This document shows positions 12,801-23,292 of a stretch of 64,000 bases of DNA, one piece after another. The translations under genes were made by a program, and so were the position numbers. The notes under the pieces were generated by a model, which was given only the letters and a program-made list of their open reading frames with translations, had not been told where the DNA came from and did no database searches. The stretch is from Mycolicibacterium porcinum. GTDB taxonomy: Bacteria; Actinomycetota; Actinomycetes; Mycobacteriales; Mycobacteriaceae. Location of the stretch: positions 310,001-374,000 of the forward strand of contig MVIG01000004.1 in NCBI GenBank assembly GCA_002086835.1, in the 5' to 3' direction. Position 1 is the first letter of the stretch. The number at the start of each line of letters is the position of its first letter.

Positions 12801-14719
12801 TTGAACCGGTCCACCTCGACCGACCCGTGCCAGATCGCGGTCACCGCATCGGCGAACCGCTGGGCGGTGGCCTCGCGCGAAGCGGCGTCGGGAGCCTCGG
12901 GGATGCTGCGCTGCCGGGCCACCTTGAATTGATAGATCCAGACGGGCAGGCCGTCGGCCCTGCGCACGGTGTACGGACGCTCCTCGAGCACCACCACACC
13001 CATCGACTGCAGCATCGGCAACAGCTCGCTCAGCGAGGCCGACTGTCCGCCGAGGTACCAGGTGAGCTGAGCCAGCCCGTCGTCCCCGCCCTCGTCGAAC
13101 ACCAGCTTCACCGAATTGTCTTGCAGTCCTTCGATGATCGCGATATCGGCGATGGCATCGGCCGGGGCGACAGCTTGCTTGTAGTCCTCCGGGAACGCCG
13201 TGGCATAGTGCTCGACCGCGGCCGGGCTCAGCGCGGCGTGTGCTGCCGCACTGGTCATGCGGTCACCCCAGTTGCGGGTGGCCTCGGTCAGCAGGTTCTG
13301 GATCCGGTTCTCGTTCTCGGTGGAGGTGTCCACAGTGTGCGAGGCGGTGCCGTCGGGCAGCCGGACCGTGAAATGAACCACCGCCCAGGGCGATTCGCTG
13401 ACGCGGGCCGAGTAGTCGATGCTCTCACCGCCGAGCTCGCGGACCAGGATGTCCTGCATCTCCAGCCGCACCGCGGTGGTGTACCGGTCTCGCGGGAGAT
13501 ACACCAGGCAGGACACGAAGTGCGCCAGTTGATCCGCACGCAGGAACAGCAGGGTACGACGCCGCGAGCCCAGGTCGACCACGGTCAGCGCCATGTCCAG
13601 CAGCTGCTTGGAACTCAACGCGAACAGTTCGGGGCGCGGGATGGTCTGGACGATGTCGCGCAGCAGTTGCCCCGGATGGCTGGGGTCGCGGCGCGCCATG
13701 GCCAGCGCCTCCTCGACGCGGCGCGAGATCAACGGGATCTCCAGCACGTTGGCATTCATCGCGGCCACGGTGAACAGGCCGACAAACCGGTGCTCGATGA
13801 CCCGCTCGCCGCCCTCGCGGACGACGACGATGTAGGGGTACGCCCCGTAGCGTAGATAGCTCGGCATCGTGGCCTGGGCCAGCACCATCAGGTCGTCGGC
13901 AGCGGTCAGCGGTGGGAGCACATCCTCGCGCAGCTTGAGCACGCCGAGCCGACTGGACGGATCGACCGAGGCCCGCCCGTCGCTGATCGCGCACTGCTGA
14001 TAGCCGAGCAGCACGAAATGCCCGTCGGAGAGCCAGCGCAACAGCGCGGCGACGTCGCGGCGTTCGGTGTTGGGAAACCGCCCCTCGACATCGGTAGCGA
14101 CATCGTTGGCCAGGGCGTGCAGTGCGGCGCCCATGGCGGCGGCGTCCAGCCCGATCTGGCGGGCCTCGGCCAGGACGCCGGGCACCAGCCCGACCACCTC
14201 GGTCAATGCCGGGCCGTCAGCCGCTCCGTTGACCGGGACCAGGATCCAACATTCGTCGACGCCGTCGACACCGGTGGCCTCGGCGGCGGGCTGGAAGTCC
14301 AGCAATACCCCGTCGGCGTCGCGGTGCACCCGGAAGACCGGGTTCATGATGGCGGGATAGGCGATGCCGTGGCGGTGCAACAACACCGTCACCGAATCCA
14401 CCAGCATCGCCGCCTGCTCGGTGACGATCTGCAGGGCCGGACCGGAGTCGCTGTCTCCCGGGTAGACCATGACCTTGGTCTCCCCCGGTGCCCGCTGGCC
14501 GCCCAACGCGTAGTGGGCGGCCACCGTGGCATCGGAGACAAGGCGCTCGGCCACCGCGGCCTGAGGACCGGTGGCGGCCACTCCCGGCGCATCGGCCTGC
14601 GGAGCCCGGTAGGTGGACAGAAACGCCACAGCGAGCCGGTGGATCACGTCAGGCGGTGCCTGTGAGCGATCCCGGTCGCTAATTCCCTGTCCCCGAAGAG
14701 CTCCCGGTTCGGCCGTCAT
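9878..14719 (-). CDS. gdh: NAD-specific glutamate dehydrogenase, large (L_180) class
   Basis: This 1613-residue enzyme belongs to the 180-kDa class of NAD-glutamate dehydrogenases (Rv2476c, MSMEG_4699). It converts glutamate to 2-oxoglutarate and ammonia. The long N-terminal part carries ACT-like regulatory domains; the catalytic core is in the middle, with [33 protein letters not shown] and the Rossmann segment [17 protein letters not shown], followed by a helical C-terminal domain. I start at the ATG at 14717-14719 because AGGGAG lies about 8 nt upstream; a GTG at 14728 would leave no ribosome site. In mycobacteria this enzyme is inhibited by the FHA protein GarA, which is not encoded in this window. 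Confidence 0.95.
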   Translation of the reverse strand: MTAEPGALRGQGISDRDRSQAPPDVIHRLAVAFLSTYRAPQADAPGVAATGPQAAVAERLVSDATVAAHYALGGQRAPGETKVMVYPGDSDSGPALQIVTEQAAMLVDSVTVLLHRHGIAYPAIMNPVFRVHRDADGVLLDFQPAAEATGVDGVDECWILVPVNGAADGPALTEVVGLVPGVLAEARQIGLDAAAMGAALHALANDVATDVEGRFPNTERRDVAALLRWLSDGHFVLLGYQQCAISDGRASVDPSSRLGVLKLREDVLPPLTAADDLMVLAQATMPSYLRYGAYPYIVVVREGGERVIEHRFVGLFTVAAMNANVLEIPLISRRVEEALAMARRDPSHPGQLLRDIVQTIPRPELFALSSKQLLDMALTVVDLGSRRRTLLFLRADQLAHFVSCLVYLPRDRYTTAVRLEMQDILVRELGGESIDYSARVSESPWAVVHFTVRLPDGTASHTVDTSTENENRIQNLLTEATRNWGDRMTSAAAHAALSPAAVEHYATAFPEDYKQAVAPADAIADIAIIEGLQDNSVKLVFDEGGDDGLAQLTWYLGGQSASLSELLPMLQSMGVVVLEERPYTVRRADGLPVWIYQFKVARQRSIPEAPDAASREATAQRFADAVTAIWHGSVEVDRFNELVLRADLTWQQVVILRAYAKYLRQAGFPYSQSHIESVVNENPHTTRSLVQLFEALFDPSEDTAGSRDAQGAAAAVAADIDALVSLDTDRVLRAFATLIQATLRTNYFVQHPNSARQRGVLAMKLNPGLINELPLPRPKFEIFVYSPRVEGVHLRFGFVARGGLRWSDRREDFRTEILGLVKAQAVKNAVIVPVGAKGGFVVKRPPEPTGDAAVDREATRAESVACYQLFISGLLDVTDNVDKQTGAVVTPPDVVRRDGEDAYLVVAADKGTATFSDIANEVAKSYGFWLGDAFASGGSIGYDHKAMGITAKGAWESVKRHFREMGVDTQTQDFTVVGVGDMSGDVFGNGMLLSKHIRLIAAFDHRHIFVDPNPDAAVSWVERKRLFELPRSSWEDYDAKLISEGGGVFSRQQKSIPISPQARAALGIDSDVAELTPPALMKAILKAPVDLLWNGGIGTYVKAETEADVGDRANDQIRVNGNEVRAKVIGEGGNLGVTSLGRIEFDLAGGRINTDALDNSAGVDCSDHEVNIKILIDSLVTAGKVSPDERTELLLSMTDEVGALVLTDNKDQNDLMGTSRANSASMLTVHARMIKEFVANRGLNRELEALPSEKEIRRRVDAGIGLTSPELATLMAHVKLNLKDDVLASDLPDQEVFASRLPLYFPEKLRDQFTSEIRSHQLRREIVTTMLVNDLVDTSGISYAYRITEDVGVGPVDAVRSYVATDAIFGVGKVWREIRAAGDDGVPVSVTDRMTLDLRRLVDRAGRWLLNYRPQPLAVGAEINRFAAQVSALRPQMPQWLRGDDKAIVEKEAGEFSAQGVPDDLAYAVATGLYQYSLLDVIDISDIVDRDAAEVADTYFALMDRLGADGLLTAVSRLGRDDRWHSLARLAIRDDIYGSLRALCFDVLAVGEPDETGEEKIAEWELTNSSRVTRARRTLTEIYQDGEQDLATLSVAARQIRSMTRTSGTGTTA

Positions 14720-14818
14720 ACGGATCACTCCCTACTCACGCCCACGCACCGGCATTGGTGCATAGCTGCGACATTAGTAGCGCCACCGAGCCCGCTGCGC
14801 TGTTTATCCCGTCACGGG

Positions 14819-16492
14819 TCAGTCGCGGGTCAGTCTCCTGTGGGTCACCCGGTGCGGACGCGCCGCTTCGGCACCGAGGCGTTGGATCTTGTTCTCCTCG
14901 TAGGCACCGAAGTTGCCCTCGAACCAGAACCACTTGGCCTCGTTGTCGTCGTCGCCCTCCCACGCCAGGATGTGCGTGCAGGTCCGGTCCAGGAACCACC
15001 GGTCGTGGCTGATCACCACGGCGCAGCCGGGGAACTGCTCCAGCGCGTTCTCCAGTGACGACAGCGTCTCGACGTCGAGGTCGTTGGTCGGCTCGTCGAG
15101 CAGGATCAGGTTGCCGCCCTCTTTGAGGGTCAGCGCCAGGTTCAGCCGGTTGCGCTCACCACCGGACAGCACGCCCGCGGGCTTCTGCTGATCCGGACCC
15201 TTGAACCCGAACGCGGACACGTAGGCCCGCGACGGGATCTCGTTCTGGCCGACCTCGATGTAGTCCAGCTTGTCGGAGACGACCTCCCACACCGTCTTCT
15301 TGGGATCGATGCCGGCGCGGCTCTGGTCGACGTACGACAGCTTGACCGTGTCGCCGACCTTGACCGTGCCGCTGTCGGGCTGTTCCAGCCCGACGATGGT
15401 CTTGAACAGCGTGGTCTTGCCGACGCCGTTGGGGCCGATGACGCCGACGATGCCGTTGCGCGGCAGCGTGAAGGACAGGTCCTTGATCAGCGTGCGGCCC
15501 TCGAAGCCCTTGTCCAGGTGCTCCACCTCGACCACGACATTGCCCAGCCGCGGCGGGGTGGGGATCTGGATCTCTTCGAAGTCGAGCTTCCGGGTCTTCT
15601 CGGCCTCGGCGACCATCTCCTCGTACCGGCCGAGGCGGGCCTTGTTCTTGGCCTGACGGGCCTTGGCTCCCGAGCGGACCCAGGCCAGCTCGTCCTTGAG
15701 CCGCTTCTGCAGCTTCTGGTCCTTCTTGCCCTGGACCTCCAGCCGCTCGGCCTTCTTCTCCAGGTAGGTCGAGTAGTTGCCCTCGTACGGGTAGGCCCGG
15801 CCGCGGTCGAGCTCGAGGATCCATTCGGCCACGTTGTCGAGGAAGTAGCGGTCGTGGGTGACCGCCAGGATGGCTCCCTTGTAGCTGGCCAGGTGCTGCT
15901 CGAGCCACAGCACGCTCTCGGCGTCGAGGTGGTTGGTGGGTTCGTCGAGCAGCAACAGGTCCGGCTTGCTCAGCAGCAGCTTGCACAGCGCGACACGGCG
16001 GCGCTCACCACCGGAAAGGTGGGTGACCGGCTCGTCCGGCGGCGGGCAACGCAGCGCGTCCATGGCCTGCTCGAGCTGGGAGTCGATATCCCACGCGTCG
16101 GCCGCGTCCAGCTCCTCCTGCAGATGGCCCATCTCTTCCATGAGCTCATCGGAGTAGTCGGTGGCCATCAGCTCGGCGACCTCGTTGTACCGGTTGAGCT
16201 TGGCCTTGATCGGCACGCCGTCCTCGACGTTCTCGCGGACGGTCTTGCTCTCGTCGAGGTGCGGCTCCTGCATCAGGATGCCGACGGTGGCGCCGGGCGC
16301 CAACAGCGCGTCGCCGTTGTTCGCCTGGTCGATGCCGGCCATGATCTTCAGCACACTCGATTTACCGGCCCCGTTGGGACCGACGACGCCGATCTTCGCG
16401 CCGGGCAGGAAGTTCAGGCTGACGTCGTCAAGGATGACCTTGTCGCCGTGCGCCTTGCGAACCTTGCGCATCGTGTAGATGAATTCGGCCAT
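14819..16492 (-). CDS. ettA: Energy-dependent translational throttle protein EttA (ABC-F)
   Basis: This 557-residue ABC-F protein is homologous to Rv2477c. It has two ATP-binding cassettes: Walker A GPNGAGKS at residues 38-45 and GPNGVGKT in the second half, signatures LSGGERRRVAL and LSGGERNRLNL, and Walker B LLLLDEPTNHLD and LILLDEPTNDLD. Between them is the charged helical linker typical of EttA (YLEKKAERLE... KARQAKNKARLGRYEEM) that reaches the ribosomal P-site tRNA. There are no membrane segments. It gates entry into elongation according to energy state. The gene order gdh-ettA-ssb is conserved. Confidence 0.95.
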   Translation of the reverse strand: MAEFIYTMRKVRKAHGDKVILDDVSLNFLPGAKIGVVGPNGAGKSSVLKIMAGIDQANNGDALLAPGATVGILMQEPHLDESKTVRENVEDGVPIKAKLNRYNEVAELMATDYSDELMEEMGHLQEELDAADAWDIDSQLEQAMDALRCPPPDEPVTHLSGGERRRVALCKLLLSKPDLLLLDEPTNHLDAESVLWLEQHLASYKGAILAVTHDRYFLDNVAEWILELDRGRAYPYEGNYSTYLEKKAERLEVQGKKDQKLQKRLKDELAWVRSGAKARQAKNKARLGRYEEMVAEAEKTRKLDFEEIQIPTPPRLGNVVVEVEHLDKGFEGRTLIKDLSFTLPRNGIVGVIGPNGVGKTTLFKTIVGLEQPDSGTVKVGDTVKLSYVDQSRAGIDPKKTVWEVVSDKLDYIEVGQNEIPSRAYVSAFGFKGPDQQKPAGVLSGGERNRLNLALTLKEGGNLILLDEPTNDLDVETLSSLENALEQFPGCAVVISHDRWFLDRTCTHILAWEGDDDNEAKWFWFEGNFGAYEENKIQRLGAEAARPHRVTHRRLTRD

Positions 16493-16601
16493 GCCGTGAT
16501 GTGCCTTTCTGAAACTCTCGGGAATGTCGGATGGGCGCTTGCGCGAAGGGTTGCGTCAAGCCCAACTCACTCGCGCCCATCCTAGGCGTGACCCCAACTG
16601 G

Positions 16602-17051
16602 TTAAGCCGACAGTGGCAGGTCGCCCTCGTCGGGCTCGGTTTCGGCGGTGTCGGAGTCGACGGGTTCGGGCTCGGCTGCCGGGGCGACCGACGGTTTGGG
16701 GAGGGGTGCGACCTTGGCCGTGCAGCGGGACAGATCCGGCCCGACCGCGCTGGCCCGGACCTCGAGCGATGACCGACGCACACCCTCTTTGTCCTCGTAC
16801 TCATTGGTGTGGACCTGCCCGACCACGATCACGGCGTCGCCCTTCGTCAGGGAGGCGCTGGTACCGGTGGCGAGATTTCCCCAGCAGTTGACCGTGACGT
16901 AGAGCGAGTTGCCGTGCTCCCAGCTGCCGTCCGGCGTGCGGCGCCGCGAATTGCTGGCCACCCGGAACTTGTACAGCTCCTGGTCGCCGAACCGCCGCCG
17001 GACAGGGTCGGTGATGATGTTGCCCACGATGGTGAACGGGGTCTCGAACAT
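16602..17051 (-). CDS. Second single-stranded DNA-binding protein (Rv2478c homologue)
   Basis: This is a 149-residue OB-fold protein. The N-terminal 110 residues carry the SSB core (FETPFTIVGNIITDPVRRRFGDQELYKFRVASNSR, then VTVNCWG and GDAVIVVGQVHTNEYEDKEGVRR). The C-terminal tail is Pro/Glu/Asp-rich (PAAEPEPVDSDTAETEPDEGD) and ends PLSA rather than the DDDIPF-like tail of the main SSB, so it probably does not recruit the usual partners. I start at the ATG at 17049-17051 with AGGAA about 8 nt upstream. A paralogous or stress-associated role is known for the second mycobacterial SSB; the role here is inferred. Confidence 0.9.
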   Translation of the reverse strand: MFETPFTIVGNIITDPVRRRFGDQELYKFRVASNSRRRTPDGSWEHGNSLYVTVNCWGNLATGTSASLTKGDAVIVVGQVHTNEYEDKEGVRRSSLEVRASAVGPDLSRCTAKVAPLPKPSVAPAAEPEPVDSDTAETEPDEGDLPLSA

Positions 17052-17207
17052 TGCTGGTTCCTTTCGCTTCATCCAGTGGCCGGCGCCGAAGCGCCGTGAC
17101 CGCCTTACGCAGCCATTGACCACCGGAACCCCGACGCGCAGCAGGCATGCGGACCCGATGCAGCCGTCGGCTGGGGATGAAACGCAGGCTGGGGATAACT
17201 CCGGTGA

Positions 17208-19238
17208 CTAGCCGGACGGGCGATCGCGGCGCGCCATCTCGGCCAGCATCGCGTTGTAGGCCGCCAGGTCGGCATCGTCGTCACGATCGGCGGCCCGGTC
17301 CAGCCTCTTGGCGGTGCGCTGGTCGCTGCGCCGCCACTGGATCAGCAGCGCCAGCATCACGATCACCAGCGGCACCTCTCCGGCCGCCCAGGCGATCGCT
17401 CCGCCGAGGTGCTGATCTCCGATCAGGTCGGTGTGCCACGGCAACTGCAACGACCGGTAGAAGCTCTCGCCGAGCACGTTCTGCATGCCCATCATCACCA
17501 CGCCGAAGAACGCATGCAGTGGCAGCGAGGCGAACACCATCCCGATCTTTACCAGGTGCGGAACGGGCCTCGGCGTCGGATCCACGCCGATGACCACCCA
17601 ATAGAACAGGTAGCCCGAGAGCAGGAAGTGCACGTTCATCAGGATGTGCGCGGCGTGGTTGCTGACGGCGGCGTCGAAGATGCCGCCGAAGTACAGGCCG
17701 TAGAAGCCGGCCACGAACAGCACGGTCGCGATGATCGGCTGGGTCAGGAACTGCGAGACCTTGGAGTGCAACGCCGCCAGCAGCCATTCCCTCGGGCCCG
17801 GTGGCGATCCGCGGCCCGCGGTGGGCAGCGCCCGCAGCGCCAGCGTCACCGGGGCACCCAGTACCAGGAGGACCGGCACCAGCATGGACAACAGCATGTG
17901 GGCGATCATGTGCATGCTGAACATCGCGGGCATGTAGCGGCCGAGCCCTGACGAGGTGGTGAACAGCAGGACCGCGCAACCAAGCAGCCAGGCAACCGTG
18001 CGGCCCAAGGGCCAGGCGTCGCCACGACGGCGCAGCCGGTACACGCCTGCCAGGTAGAGCGCCGCACCGACGATCGCCGCGGTCCCGAACAGCAGGTCGA
18101 ACCGCCAGTCGAACAGCACCCGGGCGACCGTCGGGGGCCCGGCGAAGTCGTACCCGATCGCCACCTCGGTGGCGCTGGGAATCCTCGGCTCCGGCGGCGG
18201 TGGGGTCCGTCCCAACCCGACGGCGATCCCGAACGTGACACCGAACAGCGCTGCTTCGGTCAGCGCCAACCGGATCAGCGGTGAGCGCGCCCCCGGATCG
18301 GCGGCCAGCGCGGTCAGGCTGACCCGACGCTGCCGCCAGCCCAGCACGCCGAGCAGCGTCAGGGCGACCATCTTGGCCACCAGCAACCAGCCGTAGCTGG
18401 TCCGCACCAGGTCGGGCAGCTGGATCCGCACCAGCGCGTTGAGCACGCCGCTGATGGCCATCGCGACGAAGCACCACAGCGCCAGCGCCGAGAAGCGGCG
18501 TGCCGCCAATGCGGTGTTCGGACCGTCGGCACCCGCGGCGGCGCGCATCGCGTGCGCCAGTAGCGCCAGCAGTCCCCCGGCCCACAGCGCGGCGGCCACC
18601 AGGTGGAGGAACAGGCTGTTGGTGGCCAGATCGTGGGCGCCGCCGGACGAGGAGTGTCCGGTCAGCACCAGCGGCATCAACGTCAGCAGCGACCCGGCGA
18701 AGAGCACCGGAGTCCATCCCCACCGCAACACCGGCAGGCTGGCGATGGTGACGGCGGCGGCCAGGATCGCCGTCCAGCGCCAGGCAGCAGACACGTCGAC
18801 CAGGCTGGCCGCCGACCACACATCCACCGGCCCGAGATGGTCGAGCAGCGGCTGCCCGGACACATCGGAGATGGTCAGCGGCACCAGCAGCGCCGCGCAC
18901 ACCGTCCACACACCCGAAGCCGCCGAGCCCACCCGCAGCGCCCGGTAGCCCGCGACATCGAGCACGCCGTTGGTCTGCGGAGCCACCAGGAACGCCGCGA
19001 ACAGGAACGACCCCACCGCGATGACGGCGGCGATCTCGCCGGCGGCCCGCACGAACGGCAGGCCGTACGTGGTGATCGGGCCGGGATCGGGCAGGCCCGT
19101 GGCGGTCAGCGCGTCGGCCAGCGACAGCGCGCCGATACCTGCGGCCACTGCTCCTGCCAGCAGGCCCACGCCGACCAGCAGTGGCCACACCGCGCTGTTG
19201 CGCACGCTGGATGCGGCCGCCTGGCCGGCAGAAGTCAT
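17208..19238 (-). CDS. CopD/CtaG fusion membrane protein (copper transport and cytochrome oxidase assembly), housekeeping copy
   Basis: This is a 676-residue polytopic membrane protein. The N-terminal half has CopD-like helices (DVSAAWRWTAILAAAVTI, LHLVAAALWAGGLLALLA) and the C-terminal half is a caa3-CtaG domain with His-rich helices (FSMHMIAHMLLSMLVPVLLVLGAP, NVHFLLSGYLFYWVVIGVDP, LPLHAFFGVVMMG, GDQHLGGAIAW). These His and Met residues are the likely copper ligands. The family is linked to copper delivery into the aa3 oxidase. The start is uncertain: the ATG at 19236-19238 has no clear ribosome site. A clear paralogue sits at 52059-54014 in the SigC copper locus. This copy has no SigC-type promoter and lies among core genes. 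Confidence 0.88.
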   Translation of the reverse strand: MTSAGQAAASSVRNSAVWPLLVGVGLLAGAVAAGIGALSLADALTATGLPDPGPITTYGLPFVRAAGEIAAVIAVGSFLFAAFLVAPQTNGVLDVAGYRALRVGSAASGVWTVCAALLVPLTISDVSGQPLLDHLGPVDVWSAASLVDVSAAWRWTAILAAAVTIASLPVLRWGWTPVLFAGSLLTLMPLVLTGHSSSGGAHDLATNSLFLHLVAAALWAGGLLALLAHAMRAAAGADGPNTALAARRFSALALWCFVAMAISGVLNALVRIQLPDLVRTSYGWLLVAKMVALTLLGVLGWRQRRVSLTALAADPGARSPLIRLALTEAALFGVTFGIAVGLGRTPPPPEPRIPSATEVAIGYDFAGPPTVARVLFDWRFDLLFGTAAIVGAALYLAGVYRLRRRGDAWPLGRTVAWLLGCAVLLFTTSSGLGRYMPAMFSMHMIAHMLLSMLVPVLLVLGAPVTLALRALPTAGRGSPPGPREWLLAALHSKVSQFLTQPIIATVLFVAGFYGLYFGGIFDAAVSNHAAHILMNVHFLLSGYLFYWVVIGVDPTPRPVPHLVKIGMVFASLPLHAFFGVVMMGMQNVLGESFYRSLQLPWHTDLIGDQHLGGAIAWAAGEVPLVIVMLALLIQWRRSDQRTAKRLDRAADRDDDADLAAYNAMLAEMARRDRPSG

Positions 19239-19288
19239 GGTCCAAGGGTATGGCGTGCCCGCCACCACACCCGCTCCGGCAGCCGGGT

Positions 19289-21664
19289 CTAGTCCGGCCC
19301 GACCTGCTCCCCGCGACGTTGCTTCTCCCGGAAGTAGAACTGCTCACGGGCGATCTCGTCGACTTTGTCCATGTCGGCGACGATCCCGCGCAGTTCGTCG
19401 CGGAAGGCATTGCGGCGCGCCTGCAGATCGGGGCCGTTGACCAGCAGGTCCTGATCGGCGGCCACCTGACGCGCGGTGGCGAACAGCAACGCCGACACCG
19501 ACTCGTTGCTGCCGACCCGGCCCTGGGCCACGTACTGACGCCCGACCCCGAGCGCCCGCCTGGTCAGGTCCCGCTCACTGATCTCGGCCGGCGCATCGCG
19601 CAACACGTCGGCCACGATCCCGTAGGCCTCGAAGAACGGGCGCAGCATGGCGCCTACCAACAGCGGTCGCTTGCTGCGCAACATCTGGTAGATGTCGTCG
19701 CCGCCGGCGGAGACCTTCGCTTCCCAGCCCCCCGCCGCCTGTCCTTCCGGCGTGCGGTCGTACCACGACAGCTCCTCGGCGACGTTGTCGCGGAAGGCCG
19801 CCGAATCCGCGAAGTAGAAATCGAACTTGAGCAGATCGCGCAGCCGCATCACCTGATCCCAGAACGCCTGCAGCGGGTCGTCGGTGGCGCGGGCGGCATA
19901 TGCCAGGGCCAGCTCGACGATCGAGGTCTCCTGGAAGGCATGGATGAGCGAGTTGCGGTAGAACGCCGCCTCCAGCTCGTCCTCGGGCGCGATCCGCCAC
20001 ACCGGTTCACGCCCGCTGTCGACGAGCGTCACCGGGTGCCCGCCGGAGAGGGCGTCGACGGCCGAGCGCACCCCCTCGGCGGTCCGCAGCCGCAGCGCGC
20101 TGTTGGTCATCGGGGTGTTCTTGCGCTCCAGGTAGTCCAGCGAGTCCTGCAGCGTGTGATGCAGCTGATCCAGCGTCAGGGCCACTCCACGGGCGCCCAG
20201 CAGCAGCGCCGAGACCAGGTTGGTCGCGTTGACCGGCGTGACGCGCAGGATGCGCCAGGCCACCTCGAAGGCCATCTTCTGCATCGCCAGGCGTTTGGCC
20301 GCTTCGTCGTGGGCCATCTCGCCGCCGGGCTCGCCCAGATGCTCGCGCATCGAAACCGCTTCGGGGAACCGGACATAGATCTTGCCGTAGTTGCGTTCGC
20401 CCTGCGCCTTGATGAAGTTGTACAGCCAGCTCAGACCCTCGGGCGTCTTCTCACCGCCACGGGCGTACGCCGCGTACTCGGCCGTCTCGTGCAACTGGTC
20501 GAAGCTGATCGACACCGGCTGCAGCAGGATGTCGTCACTGCGGCCGTCGAGGTACGCGTTGGCGACGTAGGCGAGCAGTCCGAGCTTGGGCGGCAACATC
20601 TTTCCGGTCCGGGACCGGGTGCCCTCGATGGACCAGTTGAGGTTGAACCGCTTCTCCACGATGTAGCCGACGTACTGCCGCAGCACGTATTTGTACAGCG
20701 GGTCATCGAGTTTGCGGCGCAGGAAGATCACGCCGGAATGCCGGAACAGCGGACCCATCAGGCCGAACGACAGGTTGATCCCGGCGAAGGTGTAGACCGG
20801 CGGGAGCCGGTTCTCCTGCATGGCCACCGGGACGATGACGCCGTCGAGATAGGACCGGTGCGAGAAGAGCAGCACCGCCGGATGTTGTTCCAGGGCATGG
20901 CGCATCGACTCGATCTCGCTGCGGTCGTAGTCGATGCGCGGGTCGAACCCGCGGCTGAAGATGGCGCGGCCCAGGGTCGGGATCAGGTCCACCGAAAACC
21001 GGCTCCACCCCGTGGACAGCTCGTCGAGCATCTCCCCGGCCTTCTCGACCGTCGCCCCAGGAATCTGCTCCAGGCCCTGCCGGAAACGCGCCGAGTCGAG
21101 CATCTCCGGCTTGACCAGCCGTGGCGACTTGTATTCGGGGCCGAGCAGGCGAAGCTCGACCCGCTCGATCGCCAGCACCGCCCGGCGCAGGACGAATCGT
21201 GCGAATTCCCGGGGGTTTTCCGCGACCGTTGTCTCGCTCCACTGCTTGCGCAGTTCCGATACCTTGGCCGGTTCGCCTGCGACGATCCGTGCGCGCGCCG
21301 GGTCCTTGCGCAGGATGCGGCGCTGCAGGATCTCCGGCGGCCGGTAGGTGTCGCGACCGGAGATCAACCCGACCACCTTCAGCCGGGTGGGCAGCCCGCC
21401 GGGCACCCAGAACACCCGGACCGGGACCACCAGCCGGTCCTCGTCCGATTCCAACTCCTCGACCAGGCGGGCCACCACGCCGGGTGCGGGTTCGTCGGTG
21501 GCCGGCAACTGCAGTACCTCGACAGTCGTGTCGGGGTGTTCGCGCCGCTGCGCCCTGAGCCAGTCGTTGAGCAATTCGAGTTCAGCCGGTGACGACACCG
21601 AGGCGAGCACCAGGGCATCGTCAGTGGTGCTGAAGCTCGGGTAGTCGTCGATGCCCGCGGTCAC
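19289..21664 (-). CDS. plsB2: Glycerol-3-phosphate acyltransferase
   Basis: This 791-residue membrane-associated enzyme matches Rv2482c in sequence and length. It acylates glycerol-3-phosphate at the first step of phospholipid and triacylglycerol synthesis. The catalytic HxxxxD box is His269-Asp274 in [10 protein letters not shown], followed by further family blocks ([32 protein letters not shown]). The GTG start overlaps the plsC stop by 4 bp (GTGA at 21661-21664), so it is the last gene of a coupled operon WS/DGAT-plsC-plsB2. Confidence 0.95.
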   Translation of the reverse strand: MTAGIDDYPSFSTTDDALVLASVSSPAELELLNDWLRAQRREHPDTTVEVLQLPATDEPAPGVVARLVEELESDEDRLVVPVRVFWVPGGLPTRLKVVGLISGRDTYRPPEILQRRILRKDPARARIVAGEPAKVSELRKQWSETTVAENPREFARFVLRRAVLAIERVELRLLGPEYKSPRLVKPEMLDSARFRQGLEQIPGATVEKAGEMLDELSTGWSRFSVDLIPTLGRAIFSRGFDPRIDYDRSEIESMRHALEQHPAVLLFSHRSYLDGVIVPVAMQENRLPPVYTFAGINLSFGLMGPLFRHSGVIFLRRKLDDPLYKYVLRQYVGYIVEKRFNLNWSIEGTRSRTGKMLPPKLGLLAYVANAYLDGRSDDILLQPVSISFDQLHETAEYAAYARGGEKTPEGLSWLYNFIKAQGERNYGKIYVRFPEAVSMREHLGEPGGEMAHDEAAKRLAMQKMAFEVAWRILRVTPVNATNLVSALLLGARGVALTLDQLHHTLQDSLDYLERKNTPMTNSALRLRTAEGVRSAVDALSGGHPVTLVDSGREPVWRIAPEDELEAAFYRNSLIHAFQETSIVELALAYAARATDDPLQAFWDQVMRLRDLLKFDFYFADSAAFRDNVAEELSWYDRTPEGQAAGGWEAKVSAGGDDIYQMLRSKRPLLVGAMLRPFFEAYGIVADVLRDAPAEISERDLTRRALGVGRQYVAQGRVGSNESVSALLFATARQVAADQDLLVNGPDLQARRNAFRDELRGIVADMDKVDEIAREQFYFREKQRRGEQVGPD

Positions 21665-23292
21665 GGTCGGCCCTTGGGAGTCGACCGCTCCGACGCGGTA
21701 TCCGATTTGGGCGCAGCCTTTTTCGCGGGCGCCTTCTTGGCCGGCGCCTTCTTGGCGGCCCGGCGCGGTGCGGCTTTCTTGACCGGCGCGGTGCGGGAGT
21801 ACACGTCGAATGTGGGCAGCTCGTCCTGCGGCCAGGATCTGAGCGTGTCGAGGTAGATCTGTCGGACCTCGGCGATGCGGTCGGACAGGTTGTCCACCGT
21901 CCAGTCCGCCACCGATATCGGCGGATACACCGCGACGTCCACCTTGCCGGGGTTGAAGGTGCTGGAATCGCGGTGCGCGATCACCTCGGCGTTGCGGATC
22001 ACGATCGGCACGATCGGAACACCCGCGGCCATCGCGATGCGGAACGGTCCCTTCTTGAACGGGCCGACCTCGGTGGTGTCGAGCCGGGTGCCCTCGGGCG
22101 CGATCAGGATCGACAGGCCTTTGCGGGCAAGCTCTTCCACCTTGTGCAGGCCCTCGACGGCTTTCTCCGGGTCGTCGCGGTCGATGAATGCCGCATCCAT
22201 CACCTTACCCAGCGGGCCCATCAACGGATTCTTCTCGAGCTCCTTCTTCCCGACGCCGGTGAAGTCCACCCCCACCAGCCGGCCCGCGATCATCGGGTCG
22301 GCCTGGTTGCGGTGATTGAAGATGAACACCGCGGGCCGTTGCGCGGTCAGATTCTCCTCGCCGAGCACATTGAGCTCGATGCCCGTGGTGAGCATGAGCA
22401 GCTTGCTCCAGTTCGAGGTGAAGAAGTTGACCCCGGTGCGTTTGTTGCGGGTGAGCAGACCGAGCCCGATGGCACCGGCGGCGACCGTCGGGATGGTGGC
22501 CAGGCTGGCCAGGGTGCGCAACTGCGCGACGGGACTGCTGCCGCTGCGGCTGCTGAACTTCAGCACCGGCCATCCACGTTTGGCGGCGACGGCGGCCAAC
22601 TTGCCCGCGGGGTTCGTCGGACGTGGGTTACCGACCAGGTACATCAGGGCGACGTCCTCGTCGCCGTCGGCATAGAAGTAGCTCTTGGCCAGGTCAACCC
22701 CGTTGGCCGCCGAGAAGTTCTGCACCGCACGGGCTTTGCCGGGGCCCCAGATGACCGGTCTCATCACCTCTCCGGTGATCAGGCCGTCCTCGTCGGTCTC
22801 GAACTTGTTGCACAGCACGTTGTCGATGCCGAGAAAGCGCGCCACGGGCTCGACCTGAACCGTCAGGGCCGACGAGCTCAGCACCACGGTGTGCCCACGG
22901 GCCATGTGGGCACGCACCATCGCGCGCATCTCCGGGTACATGCGGCCCTGCACGTGCTGGACGAACAGGCGCTCGCCCAGCTCGTCGAGATCGCTGAGCG
23001 AGTTGCCGCGCAGCATCCGGGCGCCCTTGCCGATCAGGTCCTCGAACTCCGAGCGCCCCAGCTGGTGGTTGAGCCCGGCCTGCACCATCCCGATGAACTC
23101 ACCGACACCCATCTGGCCGCGGCGCAACCGGTCCCTGGTCATGATCACCCCGGTGAACCCGGCGACGAGGGTTCCGTCCAGGTCGAAGAACGCGCCGATC
23201 TCGGGGCCCTCCGGGCTCCCCTCGATCTCGGCGAGGGTGCCGGGTAGCCGCATCTGCCTGGTTCCGCGTGCCCCGGAGTCTTTCGAAGTCAC
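21661..23292 (-). CDS. plsC: HAD phosphatase / 1-acylglycerol-3-phosphate acyltransferase fusion
   Basis: This 543-residue two-domain protein is homologous to Rv2483c. The N-terminal HAD domain has the DxD phosphatase motif at Asp37 and Asp39 (FFDLDGTLV) and a second motif with SSSAL. The C-terminal acyltransferase domain has HxxxxD at His327-Asp332 (NHRNQADP) and PEGTRLD. It ends in a Lys/Ala/Pro-rich tail with repeated AKKAP units that may bind membranes or nucleic acid. The HAD part may act as a lipid phosphatase, which would let one protein take lysophosphatidate towards diacylglycerol; that is inference. The start is a GTG at 23290-23292, overlapping the upstream stop by 4 bp. Confidence 0.92.
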   Translation of the reverse strand: MTSKDSGARGTRQMRLPGTLAEIEGSPEGPEIGAFFDLDGTLVAGFTGVIMTRDRLRRGQMGVGEFIGMVQAGLNHQLGRSEFEDLIGKGARMLRGNSLSDLDELGERLFVQHVQGRMYPEMRAMVRAHMARGHTVVLSSSALTVQVEPVARFLGIDNVLCNKFETDEDGLITGEVMRPVIWGPGKARAVQNFSAANGVDLAKSYFYADGDEDVALMYLVGNPRPTNPAGKLAAVAAKRGWPVLKFSSRSGSSPVAQLRTLASLATIPTVAAGAIGLGLLTRNKRTGVNFFTSNWSKLLMLTTGIELNVLGEENLTAQRPAVFIFNHRNQADPMIAGRLVGVDFTGVGKKELEKNPLMGPLGKVMDAAFIDRDDPEKAVEGLHKVEELARKGLSILIAPEGTRLDTTEVGPFKKGPFRIAMAAGVPIVPIVIRNAEVIAHRDSSTFNPGKVDVAVYPPISVADWTVDNLSDRIAEVRQIYLDTLRSWPQDELPTFDVYSRTAPVKKAAPRRAAKKAPAKKAPAKKAAPKSDTASERSTPKGRP